Shown: positions 1-6,989, counted from the first letter of the stretch. The stretch is DNA of 18,829 nucleotides from JAZDJP01 sp043803805 (GCA_043803805.1 JAZDJP010000087.1:1-18829); one strand, 5' to 3'. Notes: a model not told the origin generated them from the letters alone. Made by a program: numbers and translations.

Positions 1-2
1 CA

Positions 3-122
3 ATTTTGCAGGTCGTCAGTGTCTCGGTATTTCTGAAAACCCCGATCTTGCAAGCATTTGCGGATACTGTTTCCAAGATCGTGAACGGCGACTCCGCTAA
101 CCAGTTGGTGTTATTCGAGTAA
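3..122 (+). pseudogene. C-terminal tail of a transposase, probably IS4-type, cut by the window edge
   Basis: The frame is open from the window edge to the TAA at 120-122. The last residues read KTPILQAF, then a short acidic stretch, then NQLVLFE and stop. From memory this resembles the C-terminus of IS4-type transposases (a KTPI-type motif about 20 residues before a final NQL-LF). No catalytic residue is visible because only about 39 residues lie in the window, so the family call is tentative. The stop is only 15 bases from the point where the IS30 reading frame begins, which suits the extreme right end of an insertion sequence. Confidence 0.35.
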
Positions 123-123
123 T

Positions 124-138
124 GACCGGACAGCAGTG
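124..138. repeat. Probable right terminal inverted repeat of the IS4-type element
   Basis: Two bases after the transposase stop lies GACCGGACAGCAGTG. Its complement, starting CACTGCTGTCCGGT, resembles terminal repeats I remember for IS4-type elements with a TGTCCGGT core. The left copy is outside the window, so this cannot be confirmed here. The boundary coincides with the codon for the Asp of the IS30 DNGSE motif. Confidence 0.3.
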
Positions 139-416
139 ATAATGGATCGGAAAACACCGAGCACGTGCGTACCAATCGAATCCTGGGAACCCGCTCCTAT
201 TTCTGCGAGCCTTTCCACAGCTGGGAACGGGGCACGGTCGAGAACACGATCGGTTTGGTCAGACGTTTCTTCCCTAAGAAGACTAACTTTGCTACCATTC
301 CAACCAGCCGAATTAGATCGGTCGAGCGGTGGCTCAATCACCGGCCGAGGAAATGCCTCGGTTTCTTAACCCCGGCGGAGGCTTCACACCCTTCTCGTGT
401 TGCACTTAGTAGTTGA
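138..416 (+). pseudogene. IS30-family transposase, C-terminal fragment
   Basis: Translation from 138 gives DNGSENTEH, YFCEPFHSWERGTVEN, RRFFPKKTNF and LNHRPRKCLGFLTPAEA. These are the hallmark C-terminal blocks of IS30-family DDE transposases, with the second catalytic Asp (DNG) and the catalytic Glu (ERGTVEN) both present. Full-length members have over 300 residues; about 92 remain. In frame, TAA and TGA lie just upstream (120-125), and no IS30-like sequence occurs in any frame before 138, so the N-terminal HTH and the first Asp are missing. Cause inferred: insertion of the neighbouring IS4-type element, or a deletion joining two elements. The product would be inactive. Confidence 0.82.
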
Positions 417-422
417 ATGCGG
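399..422. repeat. Possible IS30-type right terminal repeat
   Basis: The transposase ends in VALSS-stop, and the DNA across the stop (GTTGCACTTAGTAGTTGAAT) resembles IS30-type right ends, where the last codons of the gene run into the terminal repeat. The matching left end is not present, so this is position plus recalled similarity only. Confidence 0.3.
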
Positions 423-443
423 GTTTTTGATATTCCTACGTCT

Positions 444-1229
444 TCACCGGATCACAATCCCCGTCAGCGTTCCAAACTTGTCGGGGTTGTTGAAGTGGGC
501 GTCGGGCAGAATGGACCATGAGTAGTCCTCCGCGGAGACCTGACGGGTACGGGCGAAGTTTGCGCGCCACGTGAGGTTTTCGCCCGGCTTCGCGCCCAGG
601 TCCGCGAGGGGAATGGCGAGCGTCGCGATCCAGCGCTTGCCTTTCTCGATGGAGGTCTTGACCTGGACGCCGGCGTTCCAGGACACATCCCCGGTAAGAT
701 CTGGCGTGACCGACCGGTCCATCACGGTGCCGAGCGCGTTGACCACGAACTGCTTGTACCCCGCGGCGGGGTCGGGCGAGAGGAAGATTTCCACGTCATC
801 GTCTTCGAAGACGTCGCCGTCGCGATTTTTCTCTTCCATCTTGAGTTTGTCGGTTTCGGGTTCCGCGCAATCAATTCCGATGTACACGTGGGTGTTGTCA
901 AAGAGCAGGCGGGCCGTTGTTTTGCAATTGCCGGGAGTTTTGTCCGTGGCCGTTCCGAGTTCCAGGACGACGGCCCTGTTCCAGGCCGGATCGGCGAACG
1001 TGCCGTCGATGATCGGGCCCCGGGCGGCCGTCACGACCTTGGCGCTTCCACGTGCGGCGGGCTCGGCGGTAAGCGTTTTCGATGTGACCGGCGCGGTCTT
1101 CGCGGGCTCGGCGGCGTGTGTTTTTTGAGGCGTTGCGGCCGGGGTCTCGGATTTCGCGCTTGTGCAACCGGAGAGGAGAAGAGCCGCACCGGGGATGAGG
1201 ATGAGTCCGAACGTTTTCAAGCGCGACAT
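444..1229 (-). CDS. Exported lipoprotein with a CBM9-like carbohydrate-binding domain
   Basis: This 261-residue protein starts with a lipoprotein signal peptide: MSRLK, a hydrophobic core, and the lipobox LLLSGC with the lipidated Cys near residue 22. An Ala/Pro/Lys/Thr-rich linker follows to about residue 65. The rest resembles the family 9-type carbohydrate-binding (CBM9-like) beta-sandwich: IIDGTFADPAWNRA, a middle strand HVYIGIDC, the acidic EDDDVEIFLSPDP, and a C-terminal WRANFAR and WSILP. Such domains in PVC-type bacteria usually sit on outer-surface proteins that handle sugars. No catalytic domain is attached, so a binding role is inferred. The start is firm: AAGGAGG lies six bases upstream. 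The gene has its own promoter at 1274-1302. Confidence 0.8.
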   Translation of the reverse strand: MSRLKTFGLILIPGAALLLSGCTSAKSETPAATPQKTHAAEPAKTAPVTSKTLTAEPAARGSAKVVTAARGPIIDGTFADPAWNRAVVLELGTATDKTPGNCKTTARLLFDNTHVYIGIDCAEPETDKLKMEEKNRDGDVFEDDDVEIFLSPDPAAGYKQFVVNALGTVMDRSVTPDLTGDVSWNAGVQVKTSIEKGKRWIATLAIPLADLGAKPGENLTWRANFARTRQVSAEDYSWSILPDAHFNNPDKFGTLTGIVIR

Positions 1230-1249
1230 GGCGCCTCCTTTTCCTGAAG

Positions 1250-1273
1250 GAAGTTATTTATTTACGTAACTTC
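1250..1273. promoter_or_regulatory. 24-bp interrupted palindrome at the +1 region of the lipoprotein gene
   Basis: GAAGTTA-N10-TAACTTC is a perfect 7-base inverted repeat. It starts immediately downstream of the -10 box (1274-1279) and covers the expected transcription start. It could be a repressor operator, or a hairpin at the extreme 5' end of the mRNA that protects it. The AT-rich centre and helical spacing fit an operator slightly better. No regulator gene is adjacent. Confidence 0.5.
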
Positions 1274-1302
1274 ATTGTACCTTGTGTGCCGCGTGGGGTC
1301 AA
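1274..1302 (-). promoter_or_regulatory. Sigma-70-type promoter of the CBM9-like lipoprotein gene
   Basis: On the minus strand TTGACC (1302-1297) and TACAAT (1279-1274) are separated by exactly 17 bases. Each hexamer is one mismatch from consensus. Transcription would start near 1267, giving a leader of about 38 bases with AAGGAGG close to the ATG at 1229. Confidence 0.75.
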
Positions 1303-1319
1303 CCCGAAACTGTCCGAAT

Positions 1320-1577
1320 TTAGTTGAGTTTCCAGGGGAGTTCCGCGGCGGGGGTGCGGAATCCGTGGCGTGTCATGCGACGACTATGCCTGATGGTGGG
1401 ACGATTCGCCGGGGCGCGGCGGACGGGCGTCGCGGCGGGCATCCCCGGATCCATCTCCGGATGGGGAAGGATATGGATGCAGACTTCCCGCCAGAGGTGT
1501 CGCAGGGCGATCCACGCAACCAGGAGAATCAGCGCGGGGGCCGCCAGAACGCAGGACAGGAGGGTTGCCGTGGGCAT
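1320..1577 (-). CDS. Small single-pass membrane protein, coupled to the FeeM-like gene
   Basis: An 85-residue open frame begins with an ATG two bases after the stop of the upstream FeeM-like gene (TGA-CT-ATG). AGGTGA, overlapping that stop, serves as ribosome binding site, so translation is probably coupled. Residues about 5-29 form one strongly hydrophobic helix (MPTATLLSCV, then LILLVAWIALRHLW) with no typical cleavage site. The remaining 55 residues are basic and Pro/Arg-rich (PVRRAP, SRRMTRHG), consistent with a cytoplasmic tail. I recognise no family. Against it being real: the tail has low-complexity character and could be read-through of GC-rich spacer. For it: the junction and the clean hydrophobic segment. 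Confidence 0.5.
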   Translation of the reverse strand: MPTATLLSCVLAAPALILLVAWIALRHLWREVCIHILPHPEMDPGMPAATPVRRAPANRPTIRHSRRMTRHGFRTPAAELPWKLN

Positions 1578-1579
1578 AG

Positions 1580-2515
1580 TCACCTGATTTCCCTTGTCGT
1601 AACCGGGGGAATCCCCTCCGGCGTCCGTGCGTCCGTTTCCGTTCGCCGCCACCCGGCGTACCGGGCCCGGAGATGCGCCCTCTGGCCGGGATCGGCCTTC
1701 GTCCAGACGTCCGTCTCCTCCAGGAATAACCGGATAAATTCCTCCGTGTGAAGCGGGCGGATATCCCGGCGGAGGGACGCGAGGATGGCGGGCTCCTCCG
1801 ATTCCGGATGGGCCAGGGGGTAGAGTGTCCGCGGTTTCGGGGAGACGGTTCCTTCCGAAGATTTCCCGCCCGCGCGTGCCCAGTCCGAAGTCGAAAGGGC
1901 CAGCCGTAACAGCACCGCCGGCGCCCCGCCCACCTTCCCGTAGGCGCGCTCCGGGCCGGCCTTTTCGCACAGCAACGTCTTTTCGTAAAACCGCACATGC
2001 CGGGGATTCACCGTGATCACGAAATCCGTCGCCCCCCGGATTTCCCGGGACAGGAGATGGGCGTAATCGAACAACTTCACGAGGATCTCCCGCCCGGCAT
2101 CCACACCCTCCGTGACACCCAGGGAAACAACTTCCGCCAGGCGCCTTCCGGCGGCCCGCAACGGATTCAATTCCCCGGCATACGCATTATCCGCGGGAAG
2201 CCCGAGCGGCGAATCGAAGACCACGGTGATCGCGCCCACCGCGGCCCCGTCAGAGAGCCGTTCGACAAGGAGGGTGGCCGTTTCGGGCGCGGCGTCATGG
2301 ATGGAAACCCACATCCCCGACAGATCGTGCCGGGCGTATCCCTTCTCCCGGTACAACTGATACACCAGCCGGTAGGCCTTCTTCCGGCTCTCCAGATCCC
2401 CGGCCACCCGGATGGCGAACCGGCCGTTTCCGAACGCGATCCGTCCGGAATCCGGGCCGCTCGAACGGGAAGATTCCGCGACCGCTTTCAGAATATGGGT
2501 GAGCCGGGTGTTCAT
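1580..2515 (-). CDS. FeeM-like long-chain N-acyl amino acid synthase (GNAT fold)
   Basis: The 311-residue product matches the FeeM-type N-acyl amino acid synthase family, GNAT relatives of the LuxI autoinducer synthases that transfer a fatty acyl chain to an amino acid. Visible family blocks are FAIRVAG and YRLVYQLY (about 35-60), the acidic loop ITVVFDSPLGLPAD (about 98-111), LAEVVSLGV (about 128-136), and the characteristic FVITVNPRHVRFYE (about 165-178), then the substrate region to about 200. The last 80 residues are a helical extension. A longer frame reaches 2617, but the sigma-54 promoter at 2593-2608 would start transcription near 2581, so the ATG at 2515 (MNTRLTHILK) is chosen. Its ribosome site is weak. 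The cytoplasmic enzyme would make a lipid signal or membrane amino-lipid. The divergent sigma-54 activator is the likely regulator. Confidence 0.75.
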   Translation of the reverse strand: MNTRLTHILKAVAESSRSSGPDSGRIAFGNGRFAIRVAGDLESRKKAYRLVYQLYREKGYARHDLSGMWVSIHDAAPETATLLVERLSDGAAVGAITVVFDSPLGLPADNAYAGELNPLRAAGRRLAEVVSLGVTEGVDAGREILVKLFDYAHLLSREIRGATDFVITVNPRHVRFYEKTLLCEKAGPERAYGKVGGAPAVLLRLALSTSDWARAGGKSSEGTVSPKPRTLYPLAHPESEEPAILASLRRDIRPLHTEEFIRLFLEETDVWTKADPGQRAHLRARYAGWRRTETDARTPEGIPPVTTREIR

Positions 2516-2592
2516 GGCGCGATTCCGGCAGGGTCGGCCGTCAGATGGTTTCGTAGAGTCATGTTCGTCATCGGCATCTCTTATTGGTACAG

Positions 2593-2608
2593 CGCAAAAG
2601 GAATGCCA
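2593..2608 (-). promoter_or_regulatory. Sigma-54 (RpoN) promoter of the FeeM-like gene
   Basis: On the minus strand the 16-mer is TGGCAT-TCCTT-TTGCG. It matches the -24/-12 consensus TGGCAC-N5-TTGCA with the invariant GG and GC at correct spacing and only two mismatches, both at weakly conserved positions. It points at the FeeM-like gene and lies beside a divergently encoded sigma-54 activator, which makes chance unlikely. The predicted start is near 2581. Confidence 0.82.
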
Positions 2609-2676
2609 CAGAAACATATTTCATCGTGTAGACGTATCTTGTTGCCAATAAAAGCATTATGAATTGGTTTTGATTA

Positions 2677-2694
2677 TTGTCCGAAAGTGGACGA
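2677..2694. promoter_or_regulatory. Candidate upstream activator site (imperfect palindrome)
   Basis: TTGTCC-N6-GGACGA is an inverted repeat with one mismatch, centred near 2685. That is about 100 bases upstream of the predicted sigma-54 start at 2581, the usual distance for an enhancer-type site. It sits between the two divergent genes, so it could serve the activator and its own gene. Only one good copy is visible. Confidence 0.4.
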
Positions 2695-2707
2695 TCTGAA
2701 TGTCGTC

Positions 2708-2739
2708 GTATATTTAACTAGTATTATGGGTATATTTAA
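2708..2739. repeat. Direct repeat of a 10-mer in the divergent intergenic region
   Basis: GTATATTTAA occurs at 2708-2717 and again at 2730-2739, 22 bases start to start, about two helical turns, so both copies face the same side of the helix. The stretch is markedly more AT-rich than its surroundings and lies just upstream of the activator gene. It may be a binding site for autoregulation or an architectural protein, or part of the activator's promoter. Confidence 0.4.
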
Positions 2740-2770
2740 TTATGATTGATGCTTTCAGGGGTCTCGAATT

Positions 2771-5038
2771 ATGCATCCTCTCGTTGAATCGTATATCCGC
2801 CACGACGACGATTGGCAGGAGAAACTGGAAGCATTGACGGGGCCTCTTGAGCCGGTGGTGGCGGCGATTCGGAAAATCCGGCTTTTCGTAATCGGGAAAG
2901 GGGATTATGCCGACGCGCGTAATCACGCGGAAGCGATCCGGTTGGAGGAGATTGGCGATCCCAATTTGACGGTGTTGTTCATCGGCGCGTGGGCGGATGG
3001 CGCCCACACCGCCGGGCGTTGGGATGAGATGGCCGCCATCCTGAACCGGGGGCGGGCGTTTCTCGGTCGCGAAATTCATCCGGAAATTGCCGCCACGTTT
3101 CAACAGGGGGAGGGGCTTCTGGCGAGCGCCCGCGGGGACAAGCGGCGCCGGGAGGCGATTTTTCACGAGATCCTGGATTCCCTGCGGAACAATCCGGAGG
3201 GATACCGGGGTTATTATTTCAGCCTGGCCCTGTTTCTGGCCCAGATGGGCCGGGAGACGGAAGTGGATGCGGACGTGGACCGGATCGTCCGGCCGGGGAA
3301 TCTGCGCGACATCGCCCGGGTGGCGGTCTCCCGCTTCGTCCAGTGCGTGGAGACCGGTCGGATCGGGGAGGCCGCGGCCTTTCGTTCCGACATCCGCAGG
3401 GATCCGATTGTCGATCGCTTCTTCGGCGTCCGGAAGCGCCCGTATGACACGCTGTTGGAATATCTGCGTGACCGGTGGACCCCCGCGGCCTGGCGCGCCG
3501 CGCGGGGGATACGGGAGAACGAAACGCGTCCGGAGGCATGGGCGTGGACAATCGATCTTTTGTTCCGGGGATTCCCGCGGGAGGCCCTCGAGGCCGAGCG
3601 GCGGACGGCGGCGGAATTTCCCGAACGGTCCCTGGCGGGGTTGGGGGTGGATTCCTTCAGCCTGCTCCGCTGCGAACTGGCCAATGGGAACGCGGGGGCG
3701 GCCCGGAGGATTCTGGAGATGCGTCATGAACGGGGGAACCGTCACTATTTGGATGATTTGTTTGTTGCGCGGATCCATCATTTGGAAGGGGACGAGTCCG
3801 CCGCCGGAAGGCATTTTGACGCGGTTCGGGAGGCGTGCGGCCGTTACCGGGCCGGGGCGCGGCTGGATTTCGAATTGCGACTGGCGTGCGAACTGTCCCC
3901 GGCCGATGTCATGCGTCTTCCGGGGACGGGCGGGGCGGGGACCGCGGTCGTCGGGGAGAGTCTCAAGCCGGTCGAACCGGCCGGGGCGCGGGCGACGGCC
4001 TTCGGCGCGGCGCGCCTCGTGGGAGGAAGCGTTGCCCTCGATGCCGTCCGCAACGCCATCCGGCGCTTCGGCCCGCTCGACCAACCGGTGATTGTCACGG
4101 GAGAAACCGGGACCGGCAAGGAAATCGTCGCGCGGGCCCTCCATGAAGAATCCCTGCGGGCAAAGGAGCTGTTCCTCGCCGTGAACTGCGGGGCCATCAC
4201 GGAGTCGCTCCTGGAATCAGAGTTGTTCGGCCACGAGAAGGGCGCCTTCACTGGCGCGGTGCGGGCCCACCACGGGGTTTTCGAGGCGGCGGGGAAGGGG
4301 ACGGTGTTCCTCGACGAGATCGCCGAGATGCCCGCGCGCCTTCAGGTGGCGCTTCTCCGGGTCCTCGAGGCCGGGGAGATCCGTCCGGTGGGGAGCGCGA
4401 CGGCGAAAATGATTCAATGCCGCATCGTCGCGGCCACGAACGCGGACCTGGCGGGTCTCGCGGAGCGGGGGGCCTTCCGGAAGGATCTGTTGTTCCGTCT
4501 CCGGCGTCTTGAAATCGGCATTCCGCCCCTTCGGGAGCGGAAGGAGGACATCCTGCCGCTGGCGGATCATTTTCTGCGGGATGGACGCGCCGACAACCGC
4601 CGGCCGGCCCTGTCGGCCGCGCTCCGGGAGGCGTTGGAGAATCATCCCTGGCCGGGAAACGTGCGGGAGCTCCGGAACGAGATGGAACGGATGCGCCTGC
4701 TCAATTCGGACAAGCCGGCCTACGACATCGGGGATTTCACGCGGGCGGGGCGGGCGGAATCCCCGGGGATGGTGAAAACGGCGTCTCCGGCGTCCCCGGT
4801 GGAAACGCGGACCGGGAGAGGCGGTTTCCGGGAGGGGAATTCGTTCCTTCGCCGGCGGGAACGTCTGCGGACGCTTTTCCGCGATCACACGACGCTCACG
4901 CGCGCGGAAATCGTGGCGGCGATGGGCATCTCCGCTCCGACGGTGACGACTTACCTCCGGGCGTTGTGCGAGGAGGGATTCGTCGAGAAAATCCGCCCGA
5001 GCCGGTCGCCGAGCACGCATTACTTTCGACTGAAATAA
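2771..5038 (+). CDS. Sigma-54-dependent activator with helical-repeat N-terminus and winged-helix C-terminus
   Basis: The 755-residue protein has three parts. Residues 1-400 are helical and Ala/Arg-rich with TPR-like periodicity and no receiver, PAS or GAF signature. Residues about 415-645 are the AAA+ domain: Walker A GETGTGKE (about 444), VNCGAI, the sigma-54 contact loop GAFTGA (about 491), Walker B TVFLDEIAEMP (about 511-521), VGSATA, VAATNADL, FRKDLLFRL and HPWPGNVREL. All key residues are intact, so it should remodel sigma-54 holoenzyme. The C-terminus (about 705-755) is a winged helix (LTRAEIVAAMGIS, TVTTYLRAL, ending HYFRLK), not the usual Fis-type HTH. The ATG at 2771 has AGGGG nine bases upstream. 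It is divergent from the FeeM-like gene, its probable target. The input is unknown; the repeat region presumably binds a ligand or protein. Confidence 0.87.
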   Translation: MHPLVESYIRHDDDWQEKLEALTGPLEPVVAAIRKIRLFVIGKGDYADARNHAEAIRLEEIGDPNLTVLFIGAWADGAHTAGRWDEMAAILNRGRAFLGREIHPEIAATFQQGEGLLASARGDKRRREAIFHEILDSLRNNPEGYRGYYFSLALFLAQMGRETEVDADVDRIVRPGNLRDIARVAVSRFVQCVETGRIGEAAAFRSDIRRDPIVDRFFGVRKRPYDTLLEYLRDRWTPAAWRAARGIRENETRPEAWAWTIDLLFRGFPREALEAERRTAAEFPERSLAGLGVDSFSLLRCELANGNAGAARRILEMRHERGNRHYLDDLFVARIHHLEGDESAAGRHFDAVREACGRYRAGARLDFELRLACELSPADVMRLPGTGGAGTAVVGESLKPVEPAGARATAFGAARLVGGSVALDAVRNAIRRFGPLDQPVIVTGETGTGKEIVARALHEESLRAKELFLAVNCGAITESLLESELFGHEKGAFTGAVRAHHGVFEAAGKGTVFLDEIAEMPARLQVALLRVLEAGEIRPVGSATAKMIQCRIVAATNADLAGLAERGAFRKDLLFRLRRLEIGIPPLRERKEDILPLADHFLRDGRADNRRPALSAALREALENHPWPGNVRELRNEMERMRLLNSDKPAYDIGDFTRAGRAESPGMVKTASPASPVETRTGRGGFREGNSFLRRRERLRTLFRDHTTLTRAEIVAAMGISAPTVTTYLRALCEEGFVEKIRPSRSPSTHYFRLK

Positions 5039-5140
5039 CGATCCCGTCATGAGGGGGTTTCCGGTTTCCAGTTTCAATCTGGCGGTTCCCGGTTCCCGAA
5101 TCCCGATTTTTCGCGGTATTTCTGAAGGTGTTTCTGCGAC

Positions 5141-5168
5141 CCACGAACCACGACTCACGATCCACGCT
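5141..5168. repeat. Four degenerate tandem heptamers (CCACGAN)
   Basis: Four consecutive 7-base units based on CCACGAN lie in the gap between the convergent activator and mutL genes. The same word, or its complement TTCGTGG, recurs at 6991-6997, 7022-7028 and 11017-11023, always outside genes. This marks it as a dispersed intergenic repeat rather than chance. Confidence 0.5.
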
Positions 5169-5177
5169 TCTGATTCG

Positions 5178-5195
5178 CGTCATGACCTCATGACG
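5178..5195. terminator. Near-perfect palindrome between convergent genes
   Basis: CGTCATGA-CC-TCATGACG is an 18-base palindrome five bases from the mutL stop. In RNA it could act as a bidirectional terminator stem; on the plus side a T-rich stretch follows. The 8-mer CGTCATGA also occurs at 5045-5052, seven bases past the activator stop, so the 151-base gap is bounded by inverted copies. The rest of the gap shows no gene. Confidence 0.35.
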
Positions 5196-5199
5196 GTCG

Positions 5200-6939
5200 T
5201 TATTTCCTGCCAAACCTCCGCTCGATCTCCGCCTTTGTGAACACGACGTGGGTCGGCCGCCCGTGGGCGCAGGTGTGGGGCTGGCGGACGGAGGCGCGGC
5301 GCGCGAGAAGCGTTTCCATCATGCCGGGGGAAAGGACGTCGCCCGCCTTCACCGCCGCCCGGCAGGCCAGGCGCGCGATGGCGTCGGCGAGGGGGTTCGC
5401 CGTTTTCCCGCCATGGCCCTTTTCGAGCGCGTCCAGGAGATCCCGCAGGACATCCGCGGCCCCGGCGGTCTTGAGCACGGCGGGGATGGTCCGGAGAAGC
5501 ACCGTGGTGCCGCCGAAGGGCTCCGTCGTGAATCCCAGAGCGGCCAGCATGGCGCGGTGATCCTCGATCGTGCCGAACGCGTCCCCGGTGAGGGGGATGG
5601 TTTCGGGGACGAGGAGCGGCTGGATCTCGAGTTTCTCCGCCGCGAGTTTCGCCTCGATTTCCTCGTAGAGGATGCTTTCGTGGAGGGCGTGCTGGTCGGC
5701 CAGGATGAGGCCCTCCTCCGTCTCCTCGAGAATGTAGGTCGCCAGGAGCTGGACGTGCCGGCCCAGACGCGGGAGAAGGTCGGGGACGGGGGCCGCGGGA
5801 ATTTCGCCGCGGGACGGGGCGGATCCCGGGCGGAACGGGATTCCCGCGCGGTCCCGGAAGAGCGGCGTATCGGCCCGGGCGGAGGCGGCGTAGTCGGCGA
5901 CGGCCCCGAGAATCCGGTCGGCCGTGGCCGGTGTGGAATGCGGCGCCGGCGCCCCGGGCGATGTCGCCAGAAGCCGGTTCCGGATTCCCCCGAGCACCGC
6001 GTCGTGGACCTGCCGGGCGTCGCGGAACCGGACCTCGGATTTCGCAGGGTGCACGTTCACGTCCACCTCCCGCGGGTCCATTTTCAGAAAAATGACGTGG
6101 GCCGGGTGGCGGCCGCCGAGCAGGAAACGCTCGTAGGCGCCCGTGACGGCATGGGCCAGCATCCGGTCCCGGATGGGGCGGCGGTTGAGGAAGAGGTATT
6201 GGAGGCGCGCGCCGGGCCGATCGCGTCCCGGGGCGGAAACATAGGCGGTGCCCAGCGCGCCGAGCGGGCATTCGAGGAGGTCCCCGGCCGCCTCCTTCCC
6301 CAGAACGCCGGCGATGCGGTCCCGGGGATCGGCCGCGGGCGGCAGGCGGTACACCTCCGTGCGGTTGTGGCGAAGCGTGAAATGGATTTCCGGGTGGGCC
6401 AGGGCCAGGCGGGCCACCGTCTCGGCGACGTGTCCGGCCTCGGTGGGGGCCGATTTCAGGAATTTCCGCCGGGCCGGGACGATGCCGAAGAGGTTCCTCA
6501 CTTCGATGGAGGTCCCCTCGGGGGCGCCGGCGGGCGACGCCGGGCCGGCCTCCCCGTCCCGGAGGTCCACGCGATGCCCCTCCCGCGCCCCGCGCGGCCG
6601 CGAGACGGCCGTCACCTCGGCGACACGGGCGATGGAGGGAAGGGCCTCGCCGCGGAACCCCAGCGTGGCGATGGCGTACAGGTCGTCCTCCTCGCGGATT
6701 TTGCTCGTGGCATGGCTTCGGAAGGCGAGCGCGAGGTCTTCGGCGTCCATACCCTCGCCGTCGTCGGTCACGCGGATGAGCCGCCGTCCCCCGTCCTCGA
6801 TGGTGATTTCGACGCGCGAGGCCTTCGCGTCAATGGCGTTCTCGACGAGTTCCTTGACGATCGAGGCCGGCCGTTCGATGACCTCCCCGGCGGCGATCTT
6901 CTCGGCCAGGGCGCGGGAAAGCACTTGAATGCGTGACAT
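5200..6939 (-). CDS. mutL: DNA mismatch repair protein MutL, endonuclease type
   Basis: The 579-residue protein couples MutS mismatch recognition to strand incision. The N-terminal GHKL ATPase is complete: LAEKIAAGEVIERP, VENAIDA (about 32-38), DDGEGM (59-64), GFRGEAL (94-100) and VDVNVHPAKSEVRF. After a variable linker, the C-terminal domain carries the metal-dependent nicking motif DQHALHESILYE (DQHA-x2-E-x4-E), QPLLVP (possible beta-clamp contact), ACRAAVKAGD, CAHGRP and a terminal FGR. This is the MutL of bacteria without MutH/Dam, which make the nick themselves. Length is normal for the family, with a short linker. The ATG at 6939 has no Shine-Dalgarno sequence, and a consensus -10 box ends only nine bases upstream. 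No mutS is nearby. Confidence 0.95.
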   Translation of the reverse strand: MSRIQVLSRALAEKIAAGEVIERPASIVKELVENAIDAKASRVEITIEDGGRRLIRVTDDGEGMDAEDLALAFRSHATSKIREEDDLYAIATLGFRGEALPSIARVAEVTAVSRPRGAREGHRVDLRDGEAGPASPAGAPEGTSIEVRNLFGIVPARRKFLKSAPTEAGHVAETVARLALAHPEIHFTLRHNRTEVYRLPPAADPRDRIAGVLGKEAAGDLLECPLGALGTAYVSAPGRDRPGARLQYLFLNRRPIRDRMLAHAVTGAYERFLLGGRHPAHVIFLKMDPREVDVNVHPAKSEVRFRDARQVHDAVLGGIRNRLLATSPGAPAPHSTPATADRILGAVADYAASARADTPLFRDRAGIPFRPGSAPSRGEIPAAPVPDLLPRLGRHVQLLATYILEETEEGLILADQHALHESILYEEIEAKLAAEKLEIQPLLVPETIPLTGDAFGTIEDHRAMLAALGFTTEPFGGTTVLLRTIPAVLKTAGAADVLRDLLDALEKGHGGKTANPLADAIARLACRAAVKAGDVLSPGMMETLLARRASVRQPHTCAHGRPTHVVFTKAEIERRFGRK

Positions 6940-6948
6940 GGCGGGCCT

Positions 6949-6954
6949 ATTATA
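6949..6954 (-). promoter_or_regulatory. -10 box of mutL, implying a near-leaderless transcript
   Basis: TATAAT on the minus strand matches the -10 consensus fully. The usual start, 6-8 bases downstream, falls at about 6941, two to five bases before the mutL ATG. No good -35 hexamer is visible at 16-18 bases. The lack of a ribosome site in front of the ATG agrees with leaderless initiation. Confidence 0.45.
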
Positions 6955-6989
6955 ACCACCGACGCGAAAGCGCGAAGCGAAGGCATCAT

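Noticed and set aside
1578..1970. Upstream extension of the small membrane-protein frame on the minus strand
   Set aside because: It overlaps the FeeM-like gene in another frame; the ATG at 1577 with the coupled ribosome site is the better start.
2714..4144. A 476-codon minus-strand frame across the sigma-54 activator
   Set aside because: Composition is Arg/Pro/Gly-rich and it lies antisense to TPR-like and AAA+ coding sequence.
5248..6936. A 562-codon plus-strand frame across mutL
   Set aside because: It is antisense to a clear MutL with all motifs, and its translation has no family features.
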